Source: Phytopythium helicoides
Lineage: Eukaryota; Oomycota; Peronosporomycetes; Pythiales; Pythiaceae
Direction: 5' to 3'
Assembly: GCA_024867545.1 (NCBI GenBank)
Contig: JANFNE010000028.1
Location: 310,001 to 374,000 of the forward strand
DNA: 64,000 nucleotides
Shown here: positions 12,165 to 21,475 of the stretch, one piece after another
How positions within the stretch are numbered: the stretch's first letter is position 1
Layout of the letters: each line of letters starts with the position of its first letter
Notes under the pieces: generated by a model
Databases searched by the model: none
What the model was told of the DNA's origin: nothing
The model's input: only the letters and a program-made list of their open reading frames with translations
Position numbers and translations under genes: made by a program

Positions 12165-13020
12165 GGCGAGCGGCGGGCGTGGGCGGAAGTGGCGGCTGGG
12201 TGCATGTGGGCAGAAGGAAAAAAATTGGGTGCGGATGAGATTGCGGAGGAGGGTGAGCACTTTGGAGGAGGTGGTAGAAGAGGGTGCAGGTGGACTTTGA
12301 TGGCGCGATGCTATGATGAAAATGATACCGTGTTTTGGTATTTTGGACGCGGCCGACGACGGGATCAGCGTGTCGTGGGACTTGAGGGGCCGTTGCCAAC
12401 AGCTACGCGAGTGATATGAAGCGGCTCGTTTGATGCTGCCAGTCACCACAGGAACGGTAAGGTGGCAAGTCGTGTTGCTGGATTGTCCCGACGTGACATG
12501 GTGAATCGGCAAACCGCAAGTCTCCACCCAATGCACCAAATGCTGCCGTTCAAGTGACTGCGAGACAGCAGCCTGGTGGCAAACAGACAACAATATCTAG
12601 TGAAGGAACTGACTGAGTTTGAGCCCAGAGCTGCCTGCTGGGTCCCAAAATCCAAGTGGAGGTTTTGTTGGTCATGTGCTGAGACGCCAATTCAATTTGC
12701 CACAAGTGAGGCTTGAAAACTACCTGTTTGCTTGCGGTCTGTCACAGACTGCCTCCAGCTTTTAAACGGAAGGTGGCAAGGTTCTGCATTCCACCGATAC
12801 GATGATCGAAGAAGAGTCTGACTATTAGTGAGCACACTCCATTCGCACAACTAAAGCACAATAACTCGATCATGAATCATACGTTGGCAAAATCTCTTGT
12901 GCCTTCTCACACCCATTTCACTCGTTCTCACCAAGTCGAGGTTGACGAGCCTGTGCGCGAAGATGTCTGTGTGAAATTTGTTGAACTGGGAGGCATGTTT
13001 GATGCCTGTCGCCGGGCCTA
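12165..13020. other. Intergenic divergent promoter region between RLK3 and the plus-strand RLK array
   Basis: This is the turning point of the cluster: genes run leftward before it and rightward after it. The part next to RLK3 (about 12165-12450) is the RLK3 promoter/5' UTR and reappears in inverted setting in the spacers at 20.85-21.1 and 24.58-24.84 kb. No complete gene is seen in the rest. Confidence 0.5.
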
Positions 13021-13180
13021 TTTCCCGAACGATCGTCGACTTTGGCGTCACTCGTCAACGCGTTGAGGAGACGATAACGCCTGGAATTGAGATGACGTAC
13101 AATGGATGGCGCCTGAAGTGCAGAAAGATACAAAGAGATCGAAGTAGAGCGCCATCTACTCGTTCGGCCAAGCATTCCCC
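13021..13180 (+). pseudogene. Relic of an RLK kinase domain (activation segment)
   Basis: The plus strand reads TIVDFGVTRQRVEETITPGI, clearly the DFG/activation segment of the cluster's kinases (DFGVTRRRVEETMTAGIGTPYW). After a frame change WMAPEV follows, and then, after a stop, IYSFGQ. These equal the APE motif and DIYSFG segment of the intact genes. Nothing recognisable remains on either side, so this is a decayed fragment of about 160 bp. It lies in the same orientation as RLK4 and about 450 bp upstream of it. Confidence 0.7.
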
Positions 13181-13344
13181 AGCTCTTGACCAGCGCTTAA
13201 ACTGCGTGGTATCCGTACGCGCAGATGCTCGAGGATACTTTCTGAAATACTAATCTCTATCTACTGATTATCTGGCCGCTTCATTATGTTCGAAGACCTC
13301 GGTGTCCATTGAAAGGAAAGTTTACCTATGATATTTGAGGCGTC

Positions 13345-13623
13345 GCAACAGCCAATGCGCCAGCATCACTTTCCCAACCGATGACCGTTTGGCCAGTGCC
13401 CGTCTGTTTGAAGACTTTCCGCTCAAAGGACGCTCCATGGTTGCTCGACGTTTCCAGTCTTGGCTGAATGGGCCTTGATGTCCAGACAGGAACCCATTCG
13501 TATCCACCGGCACACGAAGAGGTCCGTTGGTCCTTTGAAAAATAAAAACTTCACAACAATTCTTGCCAGTCCACAATTTTCCAGACGAGAAACACACCCA
13601 CCACCTGCAGCGAGAAGTGAAGA
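13345..13623 (+). promoter_or_regulatory. Conserved upstream block of RLK4
   Basis: This block is shared almost base for base with 17445-17737 upstream of RLK5, and its 3' half with 21285-21475 and 25011-25201 upstream of RLK6 and RLK7. It contains a CCAAT box (cagCCAATgcgcc) and a CAATTTTCC stretch about 50 bp before the ATG that could be initiator-like. Promoter function is inferred from position and conservation only. Confidence 0.5.
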
Positions 13624-16408
13624 ATGAGGTGGACCTTTCACGTCGCCACGACTTCGATGGTAGCAGGGTTGGCAGCCGGCGCTCTTCTCCCCGCCGACTC
13701 GTTCTTCGACTTTGATGGCACCACCTCCGACCTATCGCAACAACTCTATCGTCGCCATCTCGCTGGAAAGGATGTCGACCAAGTCAAGATCATGGAAGAC
13801 GACGTACCCAAGAGCATCCAGTCTCGACTGACCGATGCCAACATCACCACATTCAGCTCGCTCCCCGGTATCGTTCAGCGAGCACTGTTGTGGGACTCTG
13901 GGTATGTTTTCGGAGCGGATGGGTCGCTGAAGCAAGTCTGGCCACTGGATAACCACTCCATGGCCAACATCGCTGTTCCGTACAGTGACTTCTTGGAGTC
14001 GGGGTGTACAGCTAAGGATTGCAACCAGACTGATGGGAAACTGGCTTTGAGCAACCATTTCTGTAGCGGCACACAAATGCTGTCGGTGGCACGGTGCGTG
14101 GCTGAAGATGACGACGGAGAGCAGCAAGACATCGCTATGTGGGCGACTGGAGGCAACGATACGATAATCCCTGAGCTCCGACTGCTCAAGCACGAATGGA
14201 CAATCGACGACGAGCACTACCTTGTTTTCTCGATCAACACGCTGTCAGCAGATGCTGAACCAAAGTACGATAATTGTCCGAGCGGAGGCTTCGGTTCGGT
14301 TGTCATTCCTTGCCATCCCAAAAGCACGTATCCGAGTACCGATGACCTCGTTTCTCCGGAACCGACGGCGTGGGTCGACGAGTGGCTTCTGAACCTGTCT
14401 TCGAATGCAACAGTGTTAGTCAACGCGTCGACACCAGGTGATAACTCTAAGAATTCCAACGACACCATTACAGTCGAGGTGACTCCAGCCAAAGGCATGT
14501 TTGACGCGCGAAGCACGAATTCTGATATTGCTCGACAGCTTTATGATCGATACCAAGCTGGTGGCATAGTAGGATCCGTTCGAAATTGACAAAGTGCCGG
14601 ACCGAGTGCTTCAGCGACTCAAGCGTTTGGATGTGACTTATGAGAACATTGATCCGATTGCTAAGCGCGCACTGTTGTGGGATTCGGGTTATGCCATCAC
14701 TGGTCGTGGCGAAGTGAAACAATTGTGGGTGCTCCCAGAACGCCTGAGTGGCGAGAGTTCGTCCATGGCAAATATTGGTGTGTCCCTGGATGAGTATACC
14801 AGCATATCAAAGTGCACAACTATCAACTGCACACAACCTGACGGCAATCCTGCTTATTATAGTCAATATTGCAACGGCGTGCAAATGTTACTCTCAGTGA
14901 AATGTGTAATGGACGACCCCTCTAACGAAGGTGATATCCACACACCGATGTGGACTACGGGTGGCGACTCGGATACTGCAATTCCTGAAGTTCGAGCTGT
15001 GATGCATAGCTGGGACGATCACAATACCTCATATCTTGTCAGTGCTATCCACACATTCGCCGTAGGCAAACAAAAAGCTTATGAAAAGCAGTGCACAAAA
15101 CAGAACGATGGATACGGAGCTCTGACAATACCCTGCCATCCGCTGAGCACGCTTGGAACAGTCTTGAACGCCAACAAAGTTGAGCCAACTCCTTCCGAAT
15201 GGGTGGACACGTGGATGAAAGAGTTTCAGACTGAAGACCAACGATCGAAAACCGCGATAAGTACCTACATCGGAGTATCAGTTGGAAGTGTTGCAGCGGT
15301 TGTACTCTTGATTGCGGGGTGCATCTACTACAGACGCCGGAGAGAAAATGGTCGCCTCAAAGATTCAAACGAAGACAACGACGACCGACTTTTCGACTAT
15401 GTTGGAATGGCGCAGTGTGACCGCGGCGACGATAGCACTCGGCCCACGGTATCAACTCTCCGGACTGTAGATTATCGACCGTCGCATCCTAGCCTCGGAA
15501 ATGCGAATGACATGGAAAACGGCAGCAGTGCCGGATTACAGCTTCTCCCCATTCTCCGTGACGACCCAAACCTCGCCAACAAGCGGATTCCATACAAGAG
15601 CCTCGACTTCAAGCGCATGTTGTCAAATGGATCGTTCGGAGAAGTGTGGCTGTGCAACCTCACCACGAACGGAAGCTCACAAGAAGTGGCTGTCAAGCGA
15701 TTGATTGAAGGGAAAACGCACAACTTTGAAGCGGTTCAAGATTTTGCGAATGAAATCCAGTTGTGTGCGAGCCTACGCCACCCGAACGTCGTGGAGTTCA
15801 TCGGTGTTGCCTGGTCCACTCTCAGCAATCTAGTGCTTGTGATGGAGTTTCTACCAACAGGAGATCTGCTCGACTACCTGTCCAAGGACGGTGACATTAT
15901 CACATGGTACCAAGGCAAGGGTAATATCGTTGCCGGCATCACACAAGCCATCGACTACCTACACAGTCTCGACCCTCCTCTCATTCACCGTGATATCAAG
16001 TCCAAGAACGTACTGCTGACTCAATATCTGTCTCCGAAGATCGTCGACTTTGGTGTCACTCGGCGACGTGTCGAGGAGACCATGACTGCAGGAGTCGGGA
16101 CGCCGTATTGGACGGCACCGGAGGTACTCAGCGGTCATCGGTACACGGAGCAGAGCGACATCTACTCGTTCGGGGTGTTGCTCTCGGAGATCGACACCCG
16201 CAAACTTCCGTATCACGACGCGGTGGGACCAACCGGAGCGAAGCTGAAGCCATTCCAGGTTTTGGACGGCGTCATGAGCGGCAACCTTCGGCCAAGTTTC
16301 CGTGAAGACTGTCCGACTCACGTCCGCCATGTGGGAATCGCTTGTATGGAACACGATCCAAGCCGTCGTCCATCAGCGAAGCAGCTGGTGGAGATCCTTG
16401 CTGGTTAG
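13624..16408 (+). CDS. Receptor-like kinase RLK4, two-module ectodomain, one 1-bp insertion
   Basis: The ATG at 13624 opens a signal peptide (MRWTFHVATTSMVAGLAAGA). Module 1 covers residues about 28-240. The frame breaks at about 14571, where an extra A in gtAggatcc separates the copy from the otherwise identical RLK5 sequence gtggatcc. The remaining 604 codons (from 14594) give module 2, a helix (IGVSVGSVAAVVLLIAGCIYY) and a kinase with GSFGEV, AVK, HRDIKSKN, DFGVTRRRVEE and GTPYWTAPE. The gene ends at QLVEILAG. The first 1.1 kb is nearly identical to RLK5, but the second module and kinase are clearly diverged, so this is a hybrid of a shared head and its own kinase. Single indel: probable sequence error. 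Confidence 0.85.
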
Positions 16409-17444
16409 AAGAAGTCTACAAGTGCCACGTAGACTGCCAGTGCATGTGGATCAAGAGTTGGATGACTGCAGTCGCTGTGTGTATGTATATGTTAGATGAT
16501 GATGAATGCAATCGAAGTGGCTACGATATCCAGAAGAGACCCAGCGGCGGACTTGGTTGTCTCCTCGTCGCGCACTGTCGTGTAGTCACTTTCCGCCAGC
16601 GAAACATTTGGCATGTGCCTCAGCCATGCCCACCACATCTCGTTGGTACCCCTCCCCCACTATGCTCCATTGTGGTGAAATCTTTATGCCTCGCCAGCGG
16701 CCCATTGTCCGTTCGAGTGCTGGACGAGTTCGCGTGCAGACTAGCTATCGTAGTAGTAAAGGATCACTACGCGCAATAGCATTTGCTAAGAATGCGTAGC
16801 AGAAAGCACAATATGAATCGCCAACGTGAATCAGCACTTGTGCGATTTGTTTCGGCAAGCGGCGATGGAGGAGAGGTGCGTAAGCTTGTCTTCGCCAAGG
16901 AGCGATGGCGGTGACGTGAGACGTCGAAAGCGGCTTAGGTCAAAGAGTGCTAGGGGAAGCATCCGCATCGTCCAGGGAAGCAGTGTCAGCAACTGTGTCG
17001 GTAGCGAAGTGTTGTTGCAGAGCGGATGGTCATCAGTGGCAGTGTGTAGTACAAATGTCATGAGCAGTGACTTGACGCGGTACCAACAGCAGAGGTGGAG
17101 CGTCTGGTGACGTAAGGCGTGCCGAGCAGTGGCACAATGACCAGTAGGACCACCGTCACCACGAAAGCAAGAGTGGCCTTTGCGAGAAGCGACGGAGGCG
17201 ACGTGTTTGTGTAGCGGCAGGTGACTCCATGTCGGATCGGTATTTTTGTCTAGGGATTCGGGTAGTGAAGTTGCGAGCACAATAGGTGCAATAAACATGG
17301 TGATGATGAGCACCGGTATCTGAAAGGCTCTGCCAAATCACAAGTTCACTGGCTGCAGGGTCGATTGCTGTGAATACAAAGGACTCCCCCAAGTAACGCA
17401 CGACAAAATTGAAGGTATAATAACGCTGGCTTCAGAAGAGATTC
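16409..17444. other. Spacer between RLK4 and RLK5, no gene supported
   Basis: About 1 kb without homology that I can see to the RLK modules, unlike the later spacers. Only short random frames. It may carry a decayed element, but I can support nothing specific. Confidence 0.45.
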
Positions 17445-17737
17445 AACAGCCAATGCGCCAGCATCACTTTCCCAACCGATGGCCGTTTGGCCAGTGCCCG
17501 TCTGTTTGAAGACTGTCCGCTCAAAGGACGCTCCATGGTTGCTCGACGTTTCCAGTCTTGGCTGAATGGACCTTGATGTCCAGATAGGAACCCATTCGTA
17601 TCCACCCGGCTCATGAAGAGGTCCGTAGGTCCATTGAAAAAAATCTTCACAACAATTCTTCCCAGTCCACAATTTTCCAGACGAGAAACAGACCCACCAG
17701 TTATCCCGACAAATACGCCTGCAACGAAAAGTGAAGA
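17445..17737 (+). promoter_or_regulatory. Conserved upstream block of RLK5
   Basis: Nearly identical to 13345-13623 upstream of RLK4, including the CCAAT box. It differs by a short replacement just before the ATG (gttatcccgacaaatacg). Confidence 0.5.
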
Positions 17738-20548
17738 ATGAGGTGGACATTTCACGTCGCCACGACTTCGATGGTAGCAGGGCTGGCAGCCGGCGCTCTT
17801 CCCTCCGCCGACTCGTTCTTCGACTTTGATGGCACCACTTCCGACCTCTCGCAGCAACTCTACCGTCGCTACCTCGCTGGAAAGGATGTCGACCAAGTCG
17901 AGATCACGGAAGACGACGTACCCAAGAGCATCCAGTCTCGACTGACCGATGCCAACATCACCACATTCAACTCGCTCCCCGGTATCGTTCAGCGAGCACT
18001 GTTGTGGGACTCTGGGTATGTTTTCGGAGCGGACGGGTCGCTGAAGCAAGTCTGGCCGCTGGATAACCACTCCATGGCCAACATCGCTGTCCCGTACAGT
18101 GACTTCTTGGAGTCGGGGTGTACGGCTAAGGACTGCAACCAGACTGATGGGAAACTGGCTTTGAGCAACCATTTCTGTAGCGGCACACAAATGCTGTCGG
18201 TGGCACGGTGCGTGGCTGAAGATGACGACGGAGAGCAGCAAGACATCGCTATGTGGGCGACTGGAGGCAACGATACGATAATCCCTGAGCTTCGACTGCT
18301 CAAGCACGAATGGACAATCGACGACGAGCACTACCTTGTTTTCTCGATCAACACGCTGTCAGCAGATGCTGAACCAAAGTACGATAATTGTCCGAGCGGA
18401 GGCTTCGGTTCGGTTGTCATTCCTTGCCATCCCAAAAGCACGTATCCGAGTACCGATGACCTCGTTTCTCCGGAACCGACGGCGTGGGTCGACGAGTGGC
18501 TTCTGAACCTGTCTTCGAATGCAACAGTGTTAGTCAACGCGTCGACACCAGGTGATAACTCTAAGAATTCCAACGACACCATTACAGTCGAGGTGACTCC
18601 AGCCAAAGGCATGTTTGACGCGCGAAGCACGAATTCTGATATTGCTCGACAGCTTTATGATCGATACCAAGCTGGTGGCATAGTGGATCCGTTCGAAATT
18701 GACAAAGTGCCGGACCGAGTGCTTCAGCGACTCAAGCGTTTGGATGTGACTTATGAGAACATTGATCCGATTGCTAAGCGCGCACTGTTGTGGGATTCGG
18801 GTTATGCCATCACTGATCTTGGTGTAGTGAAACAATTGTGGGTGCTCCCAGAACGCCTGAGTGGCGAGAGTTCGTCCATGGCAAATATTGGTGTGTCCCT
18901 GGATGAGTATACCAGCATGTCGAAGTGTACGCCGCTCAATTGCACACAACCCGACGGCAATATCGCCCATGCCACTTGGTTTTGCAACGGCGTGCAAATG
19001 TTACTCTCAGCGAAATGTGTGATGGAGGACTTACACAATGGTGACATCACTCAATCAGTACCGTGGAACACAGGTGGAAACCCGGAAACAGCAATTCCTG
19101 AAATACGTGCCAAGATGCACAACTGGGTCGAACAATCAACCCCATATCTAGTTTACGCTGTTCACACGATTGCGAGGAGAAATGAACCGAATTATGGCGA
19201 GTGGTGCCCAGCAGAGAACAAAGGATACGGAGCCCTGACAATACCCTGCTATCCGCTGAGCACGCTTGGAACAGTCTTGAACGCCAACAAAGTTGAGCCA
19301 ACTCCTTCCGAATGGGTAGACACGTGGATGAAAGAGTTCCAAACTGAAGAACAACGATCGGGTACAGCGACAACTAGCACCTACATCGGAGTAGGGGTCG
19401 GTGGTGCTGCGATAGCTCTACTCTTAGCCGTGGTGGGATTTGTCTTGTACAAACGCCATAGCACTGACAAGAAGAAGAAAGCTAGTCAAAACTCTCAACC
19501 TCCTCATGATGCTGACGGCATAGCTCAATATCCCATTGAAGCCGACAGCGAGGATTCCACGGAGCCAACTCTACCCAGCTTGGAGGAACACCCGTCTGAT
19601 CCTGGCCTGATCAGTGCCGACAGCATGGAACATGGCAGCGTTGGGGGTGTACAGTTCCTTCCAATGCTCCGTGACGACCCGCACCTCGCCAACAAGCGGA
19701 TCCCGTACGAAAACATTTGCTTTAAGCGTATGCTATCCAAAGGAGCGTACGGTGAAGTGTGGGCATGCAGTCTACGCATGAGTGGAAGGTCACAAGAAGT
19801 GGCTGTCAAACGATTGATTGAAGGGAAAACGCACAACTTTGAAGCGGTTCAAGAATTTGCGAACGAGATCCAGTTGTCTGCGAGTCTGCACCATCCGAAC
19901 ATCGTGGAGTTCCTCGGTGTCGCCTGGTCCACTCTCAGCAATCTGGTGCTTGTGATGGAGTTTCTGCCGACTGGTGATCTGCTCGACTATTTGTCCAAAC
20001 ACGGAGATACTCTCGAGTGGAGACAAGACAAACTCCACATTGCGATTGGCATTGCGCGTGGCATCGAGTATCTACACAGTCTCGATCCTCCTCTCATTCA
20101 CCGCGATCTCAAGTCGAAGAATGTGCTTCTGACTGGAGACCTGTGTCCGAAGATCGTCGACTTTGGTGTCGCTCGACGACGAGCTGAGGAGACGATGACT
20201 ATGGGTGTTGGAACGCCGTACTGGACAGCGCCAGAGGTGCTGAAGGGCGACAAATACACGGAGCGGAGCGACATCTATTCGTTCGGGGCGTTGCTCTCGG
20301 AAATTGATACGTGCAAGCTTCCGTACAGCGATGCGGTCGGGGCGAATGGATCAAAAATGAAGCCGTTCCAGGTCCTCGATGGCGTCATGTCAAATCTTCT
20401 TCGTCCAAGTTTTAGCGAGGAGTGTCCATCGTGTGTGCGAAGCCTGGGCGTTGCGTGCTTGCAGGACGATCCTCGGCGTCGACCTTCCGGGAGCGAGTTG
20501 GTTGCCATGCTCGGCGATTGCAATCCCCATGGGGAGGATGCGATTTGA
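17738..20548 (+). CDS. Receptor-like kinase RLK5, intact, 936 aa, two-module ectodomain plus TKL-like kinase
   Basis: One uninterrupted frame and the best reference for the family. Signal peptide 1-20 (MRWTFHVATTSMVAGLAAGA). Ectodomain module 1 lies at about 28-240 and module 2 at about 300-505. Each has WDSG, C-x4-C, an FC(S/N)G cysteine, an (R/K)C, MW or PW followed by TGG, IPE(L/I)R, a CP and an IPC, giving six cysteines per module. A sequon-rich linker lies between the modules. Membrane helix about 548-570 (GVGVGGAAIALLLAVVGFVL), then KRH stop-transfer and a 90-residue juxtamembrane with KRIPYENI. Kinase about 660-925: GAYGEV, VAVK (about 690), HRDLKSKN (about 787), DFG (about 807), GTPYWTAPE. 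The C-terminal tail is GDCNPHGEDAI. Expected to be a plasma-membrane receptor Ser/Thr kinase; the ligand is unknown. I do not recognise the module as any named domain. Confidence 0.92.
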   Translation: MRWTFHVATTSMVAGLAAGALPSADSFFDFDGTTSDLSQQLYRRYLAGKDVDQVEITEDDVPKSIQSRLTDANITTFNSLPGIVQRALLWDSGYVFGADGSLKQVWPLDNHSMANIAVPYSDFLESGCTAKDCNQTDGKLALSNHFCSGTQMLSVARCVAEDDDGEQQDIAMWATGGNDTIIPELRLLKHEWTIDDEHYLVFSINTLSADAEPKYDNCPSGGFGSVVIPCHPKSTYPSTDDLVSPEPTAWVDEWLLNLSSNATVLVNASTPGDNSKNSNDTITVEVTPAKGMFDARSTNSDIARQLYDRYQAGGIVDPFEIDKVPDRVLQRLKRLDVTYENIDPIAKRALLWDSGYAITDLGVVKQLWVLPERLSGESSSMANIGVSLDEYTSMSKCTPLNCTQPDGNIAHATWFCNGVQMLLSAKCVMEDLHNGDITQSVPWNTGGNPETAIPEIRAKMHNWVEQSTPYLVYAVHTIARRNEPNYGEWCPAENKGYGALTIPCYPLSTLGTVLNANKVEPTPSEWVDTWMKEFQTEEQRSGTATTSTYIGVGVGGAAIALLLAVVGFVLYKRHSTDKKKKASQNSQPPHDADGIAQYPIEADSEDSTEPTLPSLEEHPSDPGLISADSMEHGSVGGVQFLPMLRDDPHLANKRIPYENICFKRMLSKGAYGEVWACSLRMSGRSQEVAVKRLIEGKTHNFEAVQEFANEIQLSASLHHPNIVEFLGVAWSTLSNLVLVMEFLPTGDLLDYLSKHGDTLEWRQDKLHIAIGIARGIEYLHSLDPPLIHRDLKSKNVLLTGDLCPKIVDFGVARRRAEETMTMGVGTPYWTAPEVLKGDKYTERSDIYSFGALLSEIDTCKLPYSDAVGANGSKMKPFQVLDGVMSNLLRPSFSEECPSCVRSLGVACLQDDPRRRPSGSELVAMLGDCNPHGEDAI

Positions 20549-20664
20549 ATCTGATGACAGAGGGACAAGTTGTAGTTGTCACTGATGCCATCTTCACGGA
20601 AGGTGTTCGCAGTCCACGTGATTCCAGACGCAACGTTCTGGCGGTCGGAGGTGTCTGTCGTCAT

Positions 20665-21110
20665 CAGTTGAAGTCGATGTTGAACGATTCAAGGCGGCTG
20701 TGCACCTCAGTCGGCACATCCTTGAGCGTCATGCCGTCACGGTCGCGTTGACAAGCGACTGCCAGTAGATCTGCTGCGCGATGTCAGACGCCTCGCCGAC
20801 GAGCGAGAATCCACCAGAGCCTTCGGTCTGAACGGTGAGGAGCATGGCAAGTGGTTGGCGCGGGTGAAGGTGGCAGCTGGATGCATGGCGGAAGGAAGGA
20901 CAACTTAGGTGCGAATGAGGAGGTTAGTACCATGGAGGCTCCTCAAAAAAAAAAAGGTCAAGGTGGAACTTCATAGCCAACCTCGAACAATGTGTGGTCA
21001 GCTATGTTTTGGAACTGTAGACGGCGCGCCGATGAGCGCGAGTACGGGACCATCGAATCGTGGGACCTCCCAGCTGTTGCCTCCAGCTATGCGCGTGATA
21101 TGAAGCGACT
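20665..21110 (-). pseudogene. Inverted relic of an RLK3-type gene start and promoter
   Basis: The minus strand here matches the RLK3 N-terminus and its upstream region: the coding part for the start of module 1 (compare 11915-12060), an ATG counterpart near 20850, and the promoter stretch up to the segment corresponding to 12400-12440 (gtgatatgaagcggctcg). It is full of small differences and has no open frame. It points leftward although the flanking RLKs point rightward, so an RLK3-like gene once lay here in the opposite direction. Confidence 0.7.
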
Positions 21111-21284
21111 CGTTTGCCGTGCAGCCGCCGCTTGAGGCCAACTCCTACTAGCGTTCCACGTCGCCCATGGGTAGTCCGGACTCGACACTGTCAATGGTCC
21201 CACAGTGGCAGATGCTTTCAGTAAACAGAAAGCACCTTTACTATAGAACGAGTTTGAGCCTTGAGGTCCGGGCTGCGAAGGGCA

Positions 21285-21475
21285 CTCCATGGTTGCTCGA
21301 CGTTTCCAGTCTTGCCTGAATGGACCTTGATGTCCAGACAGAAGCCCGTTCGTATCCACCGGCACACGAAGAGGTCCGTTGGTCCTTTGAAAAATAAAAA
21401 CTTCACAACAATTCTTGCCAGTCCACAATTTTCCAGACGAGAAACACACCCACCACCTGCAGCGAGAAGTGAAGA
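21285..21475 (+). promoter_or_regulatory. Conserved upstream block of RLK6
   Basis: Matches the proximal part of the RLK4 upstream block (the version with cacccaccacctgcagcgag), not the RLK5 version, although RLK5 is the nearer neighbour. Promoter role inferred. Confidence 0.45.

Noticed and set aside
16409..17444. Possible mobile element in the RLK4-RLK5 spacer
   Set aside because: Only short frames, no reverse transcriptase, integrase or transposase motif and no terminal repeats could be found.
17432..18331. 299-codon minus-strand frame over the RLK5 promoter and ectodomain
   Set aside because: Antisense of RLK5. Equivalent frames recur in each RLK copy only because the copies are nearly identical.
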